From positions 1 to 55,652 of the forward strand of contig CAIYZT010000358.1 in the NCBI GenBank assembly GCA_903930735.1: a DNA stretch of 55,652 nt, read 5' to 3'. Every line of letters begins with the position of its first letter. Positions within the stretch are counted from its first letter, which is position 1. Made by a program: the position numbers and the translations under genes. The notes beneath the pieces are model-generated. The model did not search any database. It saw only the letters and a program-made list of their open reading frames with translations, and was not told where the DNA came from. Positions 8,466 to 17,938 of the stretch are shown piece by piece. The stretch is from an uncultured Paracoccaceae bacterium (lineage in GTDB: Bacteria > Pseudomonadota > Alphaproteobacteria > Rhodobacterales > Rhodobacteraceae).

Positions 8466-9713
8466 TCAGTTTTTTCCCATAGGGCGAAAATCGGCCCAGC
8501 GCAGGGTCTCGGCGGCGATCCGTGCGCCAAAGCGCCAAAATGCAAAGCGGGGCTGAGAGCAGTCAGACGGGCCGAAAAGCCCGCCGACCTGCTCCCAGTA
8601 TCCCTCGGGATGAAAATGGTGGCGATGGGCGCGAAAGTCGGGAGAGAGCAGGATCAGCGTTGTGATCAGGCCGGATCTGGCGGCGGCGGCGGCCTGCGCG
8701 CGCAACCGCCGCGCTTGCCAGATACGCCCCGCGATCACGAGGCCCGTGCGCGGGCCGGTGCCGACAAGGCGTTCAAACTCGCGTGGATTGGTGGCACGGC
8801 TTAAGGGCGAGAGGAACGGTAGGGCGCGCTCTTGGCCCTCAGCGAGGCCCGCCAGAAGAGTCCCGTTCAGGCGCGCGGCATCCCGGCGGTCGATGCGCCG
8901 CGCGCTCAGATGCCTGGCGATACGCGCCTTTTGGTCGGACTTGAGCGCTTCGATCGCCTGCGGCCAGAGGTCAGGCGTGGCGTGGCGACGCAAAAACACC
9001 TGCGCCGAGGCGCCGATCTGGCGCAGATCGGTCGGCACCCGGTCGGCGCGGCGGCGTTCTGAGGCGGCAAAGGCGTGGTGAACCACCGCACCGGGCACCA
9101 CGGCAGTGCTGCCTTGGACGGCCAGCCGCAGCCCGATATCGGCATCTTCGAGATAAAACTCATAGGCCGGATCAAACCCGCCCACCGCCATCAGGGCCGA
9201 GCGGCGAAAGGCGCAGTTTGTGCCGACGGGTTTGACTGCCCGCGCGGCGGTGCCCGGCACTATGGTATTTTCGCTGAAGACTGGCATGGCGTGGTCCTGG
9301 CCCAACGCATCAACCTCGGACGAGGTCCATTGCCAGGAAATTCCGTTGCGCCCCCTGGTATAGCCCGTCGCCGCAACCACCTGCGGGTCCGCGAAGGCCG
9401 CGGCAAGGCGGCTGGCCCAGGTCGGCTCTGGCACGGCATCGTCATCGATAAAGGCCACCAGATCACCGCGCGCCAAATCGATCCCGATATTGCGCGCGGC
9501 CGAGATATTGCCGCCCGGATTGCCCGCAAAAACGGCATTCCACCCCGCCTGCCGCATCGCGTCAAAGACTTGCTCGCCGGTTGGCCCGTCCACGATCAGG
9601 CAAATCTCCATCGCCGGGTGATCTTGTTGTTGCAGGCCGATCAGGCAGCGGCGCAGGGTCTGGGGCCTTTGCCAGGCGACAATCACCACCGTGAGGGAGG
9701 GCAGCGAGGTCAT
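8466..9713 (-). CDS. GT2-family glycosyltransferase with C-terminal extension
   Basis: 415 residues from the ATG that overlaps the kdsB stop by 4 nt (ATGA). SLTVVIVAWQRPQTLRRCL begins a GT2 GT-A domain; NISAARNIGIDLARGDLVAF then IDDDAVPEP is the DxD metal site, and VGTNCAFRRSAL and EDADIGLRLA are the later conserved parts. About 180 residues after the GT2 domain are Arg/Ala-rich and not recognised. It forms one unit with kdsB and cysQ, so it probably acts on a Kdo-containing or sulfated polysaccharide. That link is inferred. Confidence 0.8.
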   Translation of the reverse strand: MTSLPSLTVVIVAWQRPQTLRRCLIGLQQQDHPAMEICLIVDGPTGEQVFDAMRQAGWNAVFAGNPGGNISAARNIGIDLARGDLVAFIDDDAVPEPTWASRLAAAFADPQVVAATGYTRGRNGISWQWTSSEVDALGQDHAMPVFSENTIVPGTAARAVKPVGTNCAFRRSALMAVGGFDPAYEFYLEDADIGLRLAVQGSTAVVPGAVVHHAFAASERRRADRVPTDLRQIGASAQVFLRRHATPDLWPQAIEALKSDQKARIARHLSARRIDRRDAARLNGTLLAGLAEGQERALPFLSPLSRATNPREFERLVGTGPRTGLVIAGRIWQARRLRAQAAAAARSGLITTLILLSPDFRAHRHHFHPEGYWEQVGGLFGPSDCSQPRFAFWRFGARIAAETLRWADFRPMGKN

Positions 9714-10498
9714 CCCACCTGCGCCATCATCGCCTCGATCACGGCCACGTCCGAAGGGTTGTTCAGCTCCCAGAACTGCCGTCCTCTGGCCTGAACCTCG
9801 ACACAGAGAACCGGGCGGCCCTGTTCGAGAAACCGCAACTGCTCCAGCCCCTCGAGCACCTCCAACGGCCCCACCGGCCAATGCGGATAGGCCATCAGGG
9901 CAGAGGGGCGGTAGGCATAGACGCCGACATGGTGAAACACGGGGGTCGGGTCGGCCTCGGCGTAGGTCTTGGCAGTATAGGGGATCACCTCTTTGCTGAA
10001 ATAGATCCCGCGCCCGCCCGCGCCAAAGACCGCCGTGGTGCCGCCGACCCGTCCCGCGCGCCGGTCGGCCAGAAAGCCGTTCAGCGCCCGCCCGTCGCAG
10101 CGCAGCACCGGAGTGGCGATATCGGCACCTGGATCGGCGCGCAGGCCCGCCACCAGATCCTCGACAAACCAGGCGGGGGTCAAGGGCGCGTCGCCTTGCA
10201 GGTTCACAATCACGTCATGGCCGGGCAAAAGCGCAGCCACCTCGGCGCAGCGTTCAGTCCCGTTTTGCGCGGCGGAAGAGGTCATTACCACTTCCGCCCC
10301 AAAGCCGCTGGCATGATCCGCGATCCGCGCGTCATCGGTCGCCACCACGACCCTATCCACCCCCCGCACCGCCATCGCCGCCTCCCAGGAGCGGCGGATA
10401 AGGGTCTTTTCCCCGTCCGGCCCCTTGAGGACGACCAAGGGTTTGCCCGGATAGCGGGTGCTGGCATAGCGGGCGGGGATGGCGATCAGCACGCTCAT
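9710..10498 (-). CDS. kdsB: 3-deoxy-manno-octulosonate cytidylyltransferase
   Basis: CMP-Kdo synthetase: CTP plus Kdo gives CMP-Kdo, the activated sugar for LPS core or for the poly-Kdo linker of ABC-exported capsules. 262 residues. IAIPARYASTRYPGKPL (about 5-21) is the family signature, VVVATDDARIADH and VNLQGDAPL the nucleotide-binding parts, and HVGVYAYRPSAL a late conserved segment. Its ATG overlaps the cysQ stop by 4 nt. Position beside polysaccharide genes and an ABC-2 permease suggests a capsule-dedicated copy (KpsU-like), though it could be the only kdsB in the genome. Confidence 0.92.
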   Translation of the reverse strand: MSVLIAIPARYASTRYPGKPLVVLKGPDGEKTLIRRSWEAAMAVRGVDRVVVATDDARIADHASGFGAEVVMTSSAAQNGTERCAEVAALLPGHDVIVNLQGDAPLTPAWFVEDLVAGLRADPGADIATPVLRCDGRALNGFLADRRAGRVGGTTAVFGAGGRGIYFSKEVIPYTAKTYAEADPTPVFHHVGVYAYRPSALMAYPHWPVGPLEVLEGLEQLRFLEQGRPVLCVEVQARGRQFWELNNPSDVAVIEAMMAQVG

Positions 10499-11268
10499 TT
10501 GTGCAAGACCACTCCGGGCGCATAGGCGATGAAGAAAGGGTTGTCCCAACCCTCTTTGCCATAGGCGAGGGGCTGGTGATCATCAAAGCGCACCACTTGT
10601 CCGCCCGCGCCGCGCAGCACCGCATCGCCCGCCGCCGTGTCCCATTCCATCGTGCGCCCCAGACGGGGATAAAGATCGGCCTCGCCGGTGGCCACCAGAC
10701 AGAATTTCAGGCTGCTGCCAGCTGATTTCATGTCTTTGACCTTGTATTTGGCAATGTAATCATCGGTTGCCGCATCGCGGTGCGATTTTGAGGCCACCAC
10801 CATCAATGCGCCATTGTCGGGCGCGGTCACGGCGATCACCCGCTGCTCGCCCGCAACCTCTTCGACCGAAACACCATCCTCGCGTGTGTAAAAGAGCCGG
10901 CCTTGCGCGGGCGCGTAGACCACACCGCGCAGGGGCACGCCGTTTTCCACATAGGCGATATTGACGGTAAAATCGCCGCGCCGCTGTACGAATTCCTTGG
11001 TGCCATCCAAGGGATCGACGATCAGAAAAGTCGCCGCGCGCAGGGCATGGCTATCGGCCTGCTCTTCGGTGATCAGCACCATTTCCGGAAACGCCGCCCT
11101 CAGCCCCGCCGAGATGATCGCATCCGCCGCCTCGTCCGCTTCGGTCACCGGGCTAGCATCGCTTTTCGATTTCACCTCAAAATCGGGGCCGTCATAGACC
11201 TGCATAATCTTTGCGCCGGCCTCGAGGGCCAACTGCCGCATCACGGGAATCAATACCTGAAAATCCAT
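10495..11268 (-). CDS. cysQ: 3'(2'),5'-bisphosphate nucleotidase
   Basis: CysQ removes the 3'-phosphate from PAP, the product left when sulfotransferases use PAPS. 257 residues from an ATG preceded by GGAG at good spacing. ITEEQ (about 66-70), DPLDGTKEF (85-93) and WDTAAGDAV (209-217) are the metal-binding motifs of the inositol-monophosphatase superfamily; SDASPVTEADEAAD (36-49) is typical of CysQ. It is the first gene of the cysQ-kdsB-GT2 unit, 7 kb from the sulfotransferase gene. The pairing suggests that local sulfation is supported by PAP removal. Housekeeping sulfate assimilation is the alternative role. Confidence 0.9.
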   Translation of the reverse strand: MDFQVLIPVMRQLALEAGAKIMQVYDGPDFEVKSKSDASPVTEADEAADAIISAGLRAAFPEMVLITEEQADSHALRAATFLIVDPLDGTKEFVQRRGDFTVNIAYVENGVPLRGVVYAPAQGRLFYTREDGVSVEEVAGEQRVIAVTAPDNGALMVVASKSHRDAATDDYIAKYKVKDMKSAGSSLKFCLVATGEADLYPRLGRTMEWDTAAGDAVLRGAGGQVVRFDDHQPLAYGKEGWDNPFFIAYAPGVVLHK

Positions 11269-11302
11269 CAAAACTCCTGCCGCCCCCCTATCGAAGGCGA
11301 TG

Positions 11303-11330
11303 TTGCACTTTTTTACCTGACCTTTATCAT
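11303..11330 (+). promoter_or_regulatory. Candidate promoter for the ABC-2 permease gene
   Basis: TTGCAC, 16 bases, then TATCAT. It lies in the divergent gap between cysQ and the export permease and points at the permease. The match is moderate for a sigma-70 promoter. Confidence 0.4.
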
Positions 11331-11393
11331 GGCTTGCTAAGGGAACATCAAGATTTCCCGCGCTAAAGCAGCTTGAGCACGCAGTGAGGCCCC

Positions 11394-12212
11394 ATGTTCC
11401 GTCAGGACACACATCGCACGAAAAGAGCTGGCGCCTTTGCCATGCTGGAACTGATCTTTCACTCCGCCGTGCGTAACATCCGCAAATCGAACGGCAATGC
11501 GGTGCTGGGGCTGGTGATTACGATCGTGCAATCGGTTCTGATGGTCGTCGTCTTTTTGTTCATGATGACCTACCTCGGCGGCGGCAACCCGGGCATCCGG
11601 GGCGATAAGCTGCTTTATGTCATGTCGGGCGTGTTCCTGTTCATGACGCATACCAAGACGATTTCCTCGGTCGCCAAATCTGACGGCCCGACCTCGGCGA
11701 TGATGAAGCATTCGCCGATGAACCCAATTGTGGCCATCGCGGCGGCTGCGCTGTCGACCTTGTACCAGCAGATCCTGTCCATCGTCGTGATCCTGTTCTT
11801 CTACCACGCGATCTTTACGCCGATTACCATTGATCAGCCGGTCGGGGCCTTCATGATGTTGCTTCTGGCCTGGACCAGCGGCATCGCCATCGGAATGATC
11901 TTCAAGGCGGCCACGCCTTGGGCGCCAGACTTTTTCGGGATCGCCACCAATCTCTATTCCCGGATCAACATGATCGCCTCGGGCAAGATGTTTGTCGCCA
12001 ATGCCACGCCAACCTGGATCCTGGCCTGGTTCTGGTGGAACCCCCTTTTTCACACCATCGATCAGGCGCGCGGCTTTATCTTTTTGAACTATGAGCCGCA
12101 TTATTCCACCATCGCCTACCCGGTCAAAGTGACGATCGCGCTGTTCATGATCGGGCTGATGATGGAAAACTATACCCAACGCTATGCAAGCGCCTCTTGG
12201 GGAGCGAAATAG
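11394..12212 (+). CDS. ABC-2 type polysaccharide export permease
   Basis: Membrane subunit of an ABC exporter of the KpsM/Wzm class: 272 residues with about six hydrophobic segments (around 30-70, 75-95, 120-150, 155-180, 190-215, 235-260), no ATP-binding motif and a cytoplasmic N-terminus. GAGG lies just before the ATG at 11394; ATG 11442 (MLELIFHSAV) is the alternative start and gives a more typical N-terminus. The segment WWNPLFHTIDQARGFIFLNY resembles the conserved region before the last helix in capsule permeases. The partner ATPase is not in this window, unlike the usual kpsM-kpsT pair. Substrate inferred from kdsB and the glycosyltransferase neighbours. Confidence 0.75.
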   Translation: MFRQDTHRTKRAGAFAMLELIFHSAVRNIRKSNGNAVLGLVITIVQSVLMVVVFLFMMTYLGGGNPGIRGDKLLYVMSGVFLFMTHTKTISSVAKSDGPTSAMMKHSPMNPIVAIAAAALSTLYQQILSIVVILFFYHAIFTPITIDQPVGAFMMLLLAWTSGIAIGMIFKAATPWAPDFFGIATNLYSRINMIASGKMFVANATPTWILAWFWWNPLFHTIDQARGFIFLNYEPHYSTIAYPVKVTIALFMIGLMMENYTQRYASASWGAK

Positions 12213-12315
12213 CCAGCAGACGGGGCTGGGTGACGATTCTGCTGCGGCACGCCTGAAAAGTGTAAATTCAGCAGAATTTCGAGGCAATTTCAGGTTTGAA
12301 TTTCCCCAAGGCCCG

Positions 12316-12345
12316 CTTGCAGGGGGGGAAGAGCCCCCCTATATA
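12316..12345 (+). promoter_or_regulatory. Heat-shock (RpoH) promoter of dnaK
   Basis: CTTGCAG at 12316-12322, 14 bases, then CCCTATATA at 12337-12345. This fits the sigma-32 pattern of alphaproteobacteria (CTTG, then a C-rich TATAT -10). The spacer holds a G run facing a C run that could pair. It stands about 110 bases before the dnaK ATG. I saw no CIRCE (TTAGCACTC repeat) here. Confidence 0.65.
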
Positions 12346-12455
12346 CGCCCTCAAGCCCAGACAGGTTGCGACCTGCGACGGGTCGAATATGGGATCGAGC
12401 CGGAATGCCAACTTGGGTTCCGCCTCACAACATCGCCGAAGGAAAGGGACCACTC

Positions 12456-14363
12456 ATGGCCAAAATTATTGGTATTGACCTCGGGACGACCAACTCTTGC
12501 GTTGCCATCATGGATGGCTCGCAGCCCCGGATCATCGAAAACTCTGAAGGCGCGCGCACCACGCCGTCGATCGTCGGCTTCACCGACAATGAGCGTCTGG
12601 TCGGGCAGGCTGCCAAGCGGCAGGCCGTCACCAACGCCACCAACACCATTTTCGCGGTCAAGCGTCTGATTGGCCGCCGCTTTGACGATCCGGTGATCCT
12701 GAAGGATCAAAAGAACATGCCGTACAAGATCGCCAATGGCGGCAATGGCGACGCTTGGGTCGAAGCGCGCGGCGAGAAGTATTCGCCTTCGCAGGTCTCG
12801 GCCTTTATCCTGCAAAAGATGAAAGAAACCGCTGAGGCTTATCTGGGCGAAACCGTCACTCAGGCGGTCATAACCGTGCCCGCCTATTTCAACGACGCCC
12901 AGCGTCAGGCCACCAAAGACGCCGGCAAAATCGCTGGTTTGGAAGTGTTGCGCATCATCAACGAGCCGACGGCAGCCGCGCTTGCCTACGGTCTGGACAA
13001 GAAAGAAGCCCGCACCATCGCGGTCTATGACCTTGGCGGCGGGACGTTCGACATCACCATTCTGGAGATCGACGATGGCCTGTTCGAGGTAAAATCCACC
13101 AATGGCGATACCTTCCTTGGCGGCGAAGACTTTGACATGCGGATCGTCAACTATCTTGCGGACGAGTTCAAAAAAGAGCACGGCGTCGATTTGTCGCTCG
13201 ACAAGATGGCCCTTCAGCGCCTGAAGGAAGCCGCTGAAAAAGCCAAGATCGAACTGTCATCCGCCTCGCAGACCGAGATCAACCAGCCCTTTATCTCGAT
13301 GGACCGCAACACTGGCCAGCCTTTGCACCTCGTGGTCAAACTGACCCGCGCCAAGCTGGAATCCCTTGTGGATGACCTGATCAAAAAGTCGATCAAGCCC
13401 TGCCAGGCCGCGTTGAAAGACGCTGGCATCTCGATGTCCGACATCGACGAGGTTGTGCTGGTTGGCGGTATGACCCGCATGCCGCGCGTCATCGAAGAAG
13501 TGACCAAATTCTTTGGCAAAGAGCCGCACAAGGGCGTGAACCCCGATGAAGTCGTCGCCGCCGGCGCCGCCATTCAGGCCGGCGTTCTGCAGGGCGATGT
13601 CAAGGACGTGGTTCTGCTGGATGTGACGCCTCTGTCGCTGGGCATCGAAACCCTCGGTGGCGTCTTTACCCGCCTGATCGACCGCAACACCACGATCCCG
13701 ACCAAAAAGTCGCAGGTGTTCTCGACCGCCGAAGACAACCAGAACGCGGTTACCATCCGCTGCTTCCAGGGCGAGCGCGAGATGGCAGCCGACAACAAGA
13801 TGCTGGGCCAGTTCAACCTTGAATCGATCCCCCCTGCCCCGCGCGGCCTGCCGCAGATCGAGGTGACCTTTGACATTGACGCCAACGGCATCGTGTCGGT
13901 GAAAGCCAAGGATAAGGGCACCAACAAGGAACAGCAGATCACGATCCAGGCTTCGGGCGGTCTGTCCGATGACGAGATCGAAAAGATGGTCAAGGAAGCC
14001 GAGGCCAATGCCGACGCCGACAAAGAGCGCCGCGAGATGGTGGAAACCCGCAATCAGGCCGAAAGCCTGCTGCATTCCACCAAAAAGTCGCTGAGCGAGC
14101 ACGCCGACAAGGTCGATCCTTCGACGGTGGAGGCGATCGAGTTGGCGATGGGGGCTTTGGAAGAGTCGCTGAAGACCGAAGAGGTCGGCAAGATCAAAGG
14201 CGGCATCCAGAACCTGACCGACGCCGCGATGCGTCTGGGCGAGGCGATCTACAAGGCCTCGGCCGACAAAGAAAACGGCAATGATGATGAGGGTCCGCGC
14301 TCAGTGGATGACGACATCATCGACGCCGATTTCGAAGACATGGGCAACAACAAGCGTAAGTAA
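12456..14363 (+). CDS. dnaK: Chaperone DnaK (Hsp70)
   Basis: Cytoplasmic Hsp70: ATP-driven binding and release of unfolded peptides with DnaJ and GrpE. 635 residues from ATG 12456, preceded by [27 protein letters not shown] opens the ATPase domain (1-385), with [15 protein letters not shown] and [14 protein letters not shown] as Hsp70 signatures. [20 protein letters not shown] starts the substrate-binding domain (about 390-510), and the helical lid ends with the acidic [11 protein letters not shown] tail. Upstream is an RpoH-type promoter; dnaJ follows after a hairpin. An earlier in-frame start at 12366 is rejected because it adds 30 residues that no DnaK has. Confidence 0.98.
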   Translation: MAKIIGIDLGTTNSCVAIMDGSQPRIIENSEGARTTPSIVGFTDNERLVGQAAKRQAVTNATNTIFAVKRLIGRRFDDPVILKDQKNMPYKIANGGNGDAWVEARGEKYSPSQVSAFILQKMKETAEAYLGETVTQAVITVPAYFNDAQRQATKDAGKIAGLEVLRIINEPTAAALAYGLDKKEARTIAVYDLGGGTFDITILEIDDGLFEVKSTNGDTFLGGEDFDMRIVNYLADEFKKEHGVDLSLDKMALQRLKEAAEKAKIELSSASQTEINQPFISMDRNTGQPLHLVVKLTRAKLESLVDDLIKKSIKPCQAALKDAGISMSDIDEVVLVGGMTRMPRVIEEVTKFFGKEPHKGVNPDEVVAAGAAIQAGVLQGDVKDVVLLDVTPLSLGIETLGGVFTRLIDRNTTIPTKKSQVFSTAEDNQNAVTIRCFQGEREMAADNKMLGQFNLESIPPAPRGLPQIEVTFDIDANGIVSVKAKDKGTNKEQQITIQASGGLSDDEIEKMVKEAEANADADKERREMVETRNQAESLLHSTKKSLSEHADKVDPSTVEAIELAMGALEESLKTEEVGKIKGGIQNLTDAAMRLGEAIYKASADKENGNDDEGPRSVDDDIIDADFEDMGNNKRK

Positions 14364-14383
14364 CGCGCTTGGGAACCAACGAG

Positions 14384-14404
14384 AGGCGGCCCAAGTGGCC
14401 GCCT
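14384..14404 (+). terminator. Hairpin between dnaK and dnaJ
   Basis: Arms AGGCGGCC and GGCCGCCT (8 bp, perfect) around CAAGT, followed by TCCGC rather than a T run. A second small hairpin, CCCC-TAA-GGGG, with TTTTT follows at 14413-14428 just before dnaJ and overlaps its ribosome binding site. The pair could stabilise dnaK mRNA or reduce read-through into dnaJ. A full terminator is doubtful. Confidence 0.45.
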
Positions 14405-14430
14405 TCCGCGTTCCCCTAAGGGGTTTTTCC

Positions 14431-15576
14431 ATGGCAAAGCGGGATTATTACGAAATTCTCGGGGCAGCCCGCGGCGCATCGGCCGAGGAGCTGAAAAAGG
14501 CCTATCGCACCAAGGCCAAAGAGCTGCACCCCGACCGCAACTCGGATAATCCCAATGCAGAAGCCCAGTTCAAAGAGGTGAACGAGGCCTATGAGGTGAT
14601 GAAAGACGCCGATAAAAAGGCCGCCTATGACCGCTATGGTCACGCGGCTTTCGAAGGCGGCATGGGGGCCTCGCGCGGCGGCGCGGGCGCCGGTCAGGGC
14701 GATTTCGCCTCGGCCTTTTCCGATGTTTTCGAAGACCTGTTTGGCGATTTCACGGGCGGCCAGCGCGGCGGCGGCGGCCGGCCTCGGGCCGCGCGCGGCT
14801 CTGATCTGCGCTACAATCTGCGCGTCACCCTCGAAGAAGCGTTTTCCGGCGTTCAGAAAACCATCAATGTGCCCGGCTCCACCGCCTGCGAGTCCTGTCG
14901 TGGCTCTGGGGCCGAAGGCGGCGCCGAACCCGTCACCTGCCCGACCTGCTCCGGCATGGGCAAAGTCCGCGCGCAGCAGGGCTTTTTCACCGTCGAGCGC
15001 ACCTGCCCGACCTGCAACGGCGCTGGCCAGATCGTCAAGAACCCCTGCAAATCCTGCCAAGGCGCGGGCCGGATCGAACGCGACCGCTCGCTTTCGGTCA
15101 ATATTCCCGCCGGGGTCGAAACCGGCACCCGGATCCGTCTGGCTGGCGAAGGCGAGGCCGGGATGCGCGGCGGCCCCTCGGGCGATCTTTATATCTTTAT
15201 CGAAGTGCGCGAGCACAGCCTGTTCCAGCGCGACGGCATTCATCTGTTTTGCCGGGTGCCGGTTACCTTTACCACCGCCTCGCTGGGCGGCGAGGTAGAG
15301 GTGCCGACCATCGAAGGCGGCCGCTCCAAGGTGCGGATTCCGGCCGGCGCGCAAACCGGCAAGCAGATGCGCCTGCGCGCCAAGGGCATGCCGGCCCTGC
15401 GCGGCGGCGGGTCCGGCGATATGTTGATCGAGTTGGCGGTGGAAACCCCGGTCAATCTGACCGCGCGTCAAAAAGAACTGCTGCGCGAGTTCGAGGCTCT
15501 GTCCGAGGAAAACCACCCCGAGGGTAATTCGTTTTTTGCCAAGGTCAAAGGGTTCTGGGACGGGATGAAGGGCTAA
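14431..15576 (+). CDS. dnaJ: Chaperone DnaJ (Hsp40)
   Basis: Co-chaperone that stimulates DnaK ATPase and delivers substrates. 381 residues. The J domain (1-70) has the HPD tripeptide in [13 protein letters not shown]; a Gly/Phe-rich stretch follows (about 75-130); the zinc centre has four CxxCxGxG repeats ([32 protein letters not shown], about 150-220); then the C-terminal substrate and dimer domains. All eight cysteines are present. The start ATG 14431 follows AAGGGG. It lies 67 bases downstream of dnaK in the same direction, the usual alphaproteobacterial dnaKJ arrangement. Confidence 0.98.
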   Translation: MAKRDYYEILGAARGASAEELKKAYRTKAKELHPDRNSDNPNAEAQFKEVNEAYEVMKDADKKAAYDRYGHAAFEGGMGASRGGAGAGQGDFASAFSDVFEDLFGDFTGGQRGGGGRPRAARGSDLRYNLRVTLEEAFSGVQKTINVPGSTACESCRGSGAEGGAEPVTCPTCSGMGKVRAQQGFFTVERTCPTCNGAGQIVKNPCKSCQGAGRIERDRSLSVNIPAGVETGTRIRLAGEGEAGMRGGPSGDLYIFIEVREHSLFQRDGIHLFCRVPVTFTTASLGGEVEVPTIEGGRSKVRIPAGAQTGKQMRLRAKGMPALRGGGSGDMLIELAVETPVNLTARQKELLREFEALSEENHPEGNSFFAKVKGFWDGMKG

Positions 15577-15639
15577 ACGGCTCTCATCTTCTTAAGTTCG
15601 TTAACCAATCCTCAACCTTCCCCGTGGCAGGCTTTGCCC

Positions 15640-16422
15640 ATGGCACAGCAGGGTTTTCACGACGGTCAGTTTCCGCTTTTCGCTGCCTTTGACGGGCCCG
15701 GCGAAGGGGATGAGGCTGCGTCTGCGCCGCTGACGTCGGGCATCCTGCCCTCTTACATCGCCGACCACCGCACGCGTCTGCGCGAGCGTTTTCGGGAAGG
15801 GGGGGCCGCCGCCCTGCCCGATTACGAAATGCTGGAGTTGGTCCTGTTCCGCGCGATCCCCCGGCAGGATGTCAAACCACTGGCCCGGCTGCTGCTGGAA
15901 ACTTTCGGCGATTTCAACCGCGTGATCAGCGCCGCCCCAGCCCGGCTGTCGATGGTCAAGGGCGTGGGCGAGGCGGTGATCACCGAGCTGAAAATAGTCG
16001 AGGCGGCGGCGCAGCGCCTGATGCGCTCGCGCGTGATGAACCGGCCGGTCTTGTCGTCTTGGGACGCGCTGATCGACTACTGCCACACCGCCATGGCCCA
16101 CGGCGAAACCGAGCAGTTCCGCATCCTCTACCTCGACCGCAAAAACGTGCTGATCGCCGACGAACAGCAGGCTAAGGGCACCGTCGATCATGTTCCAGTT
16201 TATCCGCGCGAGGTGGTCAAGCGAGCACTGGAGCTGAATGCCAGCGCGATCATTCTGGTCCACAATCACCCGTCGGGCGATCCGACGCCTTCGGAAACGG
16301 ATATCGCGATGACCCTCCAGGTGCAGGATGCGGCGCAGGTGCTGGGGATTATCCTGCATGACCATCTGATCATCGGCAAATCGCGCGAGCTGAGCTTTCG
16401 CTCGCAGGGCTATCTGGCCTGA
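15640..16422 (+). CDS. radC: RadC family protein (JAMM/MPN+)
   Basis: 260 residues from ATG 15640 (an upstream TTG at 15634 is possible). The N-terminal half has helix-hairpin-helix-like features (SMVKGVGEAVITELK). The C-terminal half carries the JAMM metalloprotease-like motif HNHPSGDPTPSETD (about residues 208-221), preceded by an upstream Glu. RadC proteins were once linked to DNA repair; the true role is uncertain, with links to mobile-element biology. It stands alone, 63 bases after dnaJ, and its end is 4 bases from the convergent OmpA-fusion gene. Confidence 0.93.
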   Translation: MAQQGFHDGQFPLFAAFDGPGEGDEAASAPLTSGILPSYIADHRTRLRERFREGGAAALPDYEMLELVLFRAIPRQDVKPLARLLLETFGDFNRVISAAPARLSMVKGVGEAVITELKIVEAAAQRLMRSRVMNRPVLSSWDALIDYCHTAMAHGETEQFRILYLDRKNVLIADEQQAKGTVDHVPVYPREVVKRALELNASAIILVHNHPSGDPTPSETDIAMTLQVQDAAQVLGIILHDHLIIGKSRELSFRSQGYLA

Positions 16423-16426
16423 GCGG

Positions 16427-17920
16427 TCAGTCGCCCGAAACCTTGGGGCGGACCCACAACTCCACCCGCCGGTTCAGCCGCCGGCCCGCCCCAGTCTCGT
16501 CACAGGCGATCGGCAGCATCTCGCCCAAGGGCTCGACGCCGGGCAATTGCGCCTCCGGAACGCTGGGGGCGAGCAGTTTCAGCGCCGCAAGCACCGCCTC
16601 AGCCCGGCTGCGCGACAGGTCCAGATTGGCGGCAGCTGCGCCTGAACCGTCTGAAAACCCTGCAAAAATCAGGTCCTGATCCCTTAACAGGCCCGCCTCC
16701 AGCATAAGGGCCAGATCGGCGAGACCGCCCTGCGAATGGGCGTCCAACTTGCTCGACCCACCCTCAAACCGAAAAGTCAGCGACAGGCGCGCGCGGCCGT
16801 CCATCAGCGCGGTCAGCCGTTTTAGATCCTCCAGCGTCGTTTCCGTCCCCGCCCCGTTGATCGCGTTGATCAGGCGCAACCCATCGGCGGTCAGGGGCTG
16901 CGAGGTAACTGCGCGGTCGACGTAGCCCGCCTTGGCGATCGCGGCATCGGCGGCCGGGGTGGAAAGGAAATCCAGAAACTCGCGCAGCACAAGGCCGACA
17001 TGGCGGCGCGGGATTTGAAAGAAGATCGGCATCGATAGCGGGTAGTCTTCGGATTTCACGGCCATCGGATCGGGCAGCAGGGGAAAGCCGCAGCTGTCGC
17101 GCAGGGCCAGAACCTGCGCTGGAACCGCGCCGGTGCGCCCGGTCACAGCCAGCGCCCAAGGGTCGCGGGCGACGGCGACGGCCAAGGCGTCCATATCGGC
17201 GTGTCGCACGCTAGCCGCCAGATCGCGACCAAGGCGGGCGGAAAGGGCCTGTGCCAGATCGCTGTCGGCATCGAGGCCGTGCAGGACCAAAGGCATGTCC
17301 GGCCCGCCGATCTGGGACCAATTGTCCACGTCGCCCGACAAGGCCCGCGCCAGATCGGTGGTGGTGACAAAAGGCGTGGGGTTACCGGGGGCCATGATTG
17401 GTACCAGCGCGTCCAGCGCAACCTCGCGCGCCGCCAGGCCCTTTTGCTGCGCCGCGCCGAGCATCAGATCAGCTCGCCCCGATTCCAGCGCCAAAACGGC
17501 ATCGGCCCCGGACGTGGCGGCAAAGCTGATTTCGGCTAGAACGCTACCGGTTTTCAGATCGCGCAGGATGGCCGGCTGGCCCGGCTCAAAGCCAACCCCC
17601 CGGCTATCAGCAAAGGCCTTTAGCAGCGGGGTCAGCAGCGACGCGCCTGCCCGGCCTTCGCCCACGATTCGGATGACAGCCTTGGGCGCGATCAGGTCGG
17701 GGCAGGCCGGACCGTCGCAAATCACCCCCTCGGCATCGACCGTCAGCAGGCCAAAGCGGGTTTCGATCCGGTAATAGAGGCCGTCAAACCCCTGAAGGCT
17801 GCCCGAAAGCGTGAGGCTGCCATCGCGCGAGGTCAGCGCCACGTCTTGCGCCCGCAAAGGCGCGGCGGAAAAGGCAAGGAGCGCGACGATCACCGCCGCG
17901 CCCCAATTGGTCAATCGCAT
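16427..17920 (-). CDS. Periplasmic binding-protein/OmpA fusion
   Basis: 497 residues. A signal peptide is clear (RLTNWGAAVIVALLAFSAAPLRAQ, cut after AQ). Residues about 80-350 look like a phosphate-type (PstS-like) solute-binding protein: RIVGEGRAGASLLTPLLKAF, then SGADAVLALESGRADLMLG, then PVPAQ, IPIFFQIPRR and FLDFLSTPAAD. Residues about 375-495 form an OmpA-like peptidoglycan-binding domain (FEGGSSKLDAHSQGGLADLA, then SDGSGAAAANLDLSRSRAEAV and RRLNRRVELWV). Together they suggest a periplasmic protein tethered to peptidoglycan that senses or holds a small ligand. No pst transporter genes are nearby. Function is not established. Confidence 0.75.
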   Translation of the reverse strand: MRLTNWGAAVIVALLAFSAAPLRAQDVALTSRDGSLTLSGSLQGFDGLYYRIETRFGLLTVDAEGVICDGPACPDLIAPKAVIRIVGEGRAGASLLTPLLKAFADSRGVGFEPGQPAILRDLKTGSVLAEISFAATSGADAVLALESGRADLMLGAAQQKGLAAREVALDALVPIMAPGNPTPFVTTTDLARALSGDVDNWSQIGGPDMPLVLHGLDADSDLAQALSARLGRDLAASVRHADMDALAVAVARDPWALAVTGRTGAVPAQVLALRDSCGFPLLPDPMAVKSEDYPLSMPIFFQIPRRHVGLVLREFLDFLSTPAADAAIAKAGYVDRAVTSQPLTADGLRLINAINGAGTETTLEDLKRLTALMDGRARLSLTFRFEGGSSKLDAHSQGGLADLALMLEAGLLRDQDLIFAGFSDGSGAAAANLDLSRSRAEAVLAALKLLAPSVPEAQLPGVEPLGEMLPIACDETGAGRRLNRRVELWVRPKVSGD

Positions 17921-17938
17921 GGGGTCCGCCGAACAATC

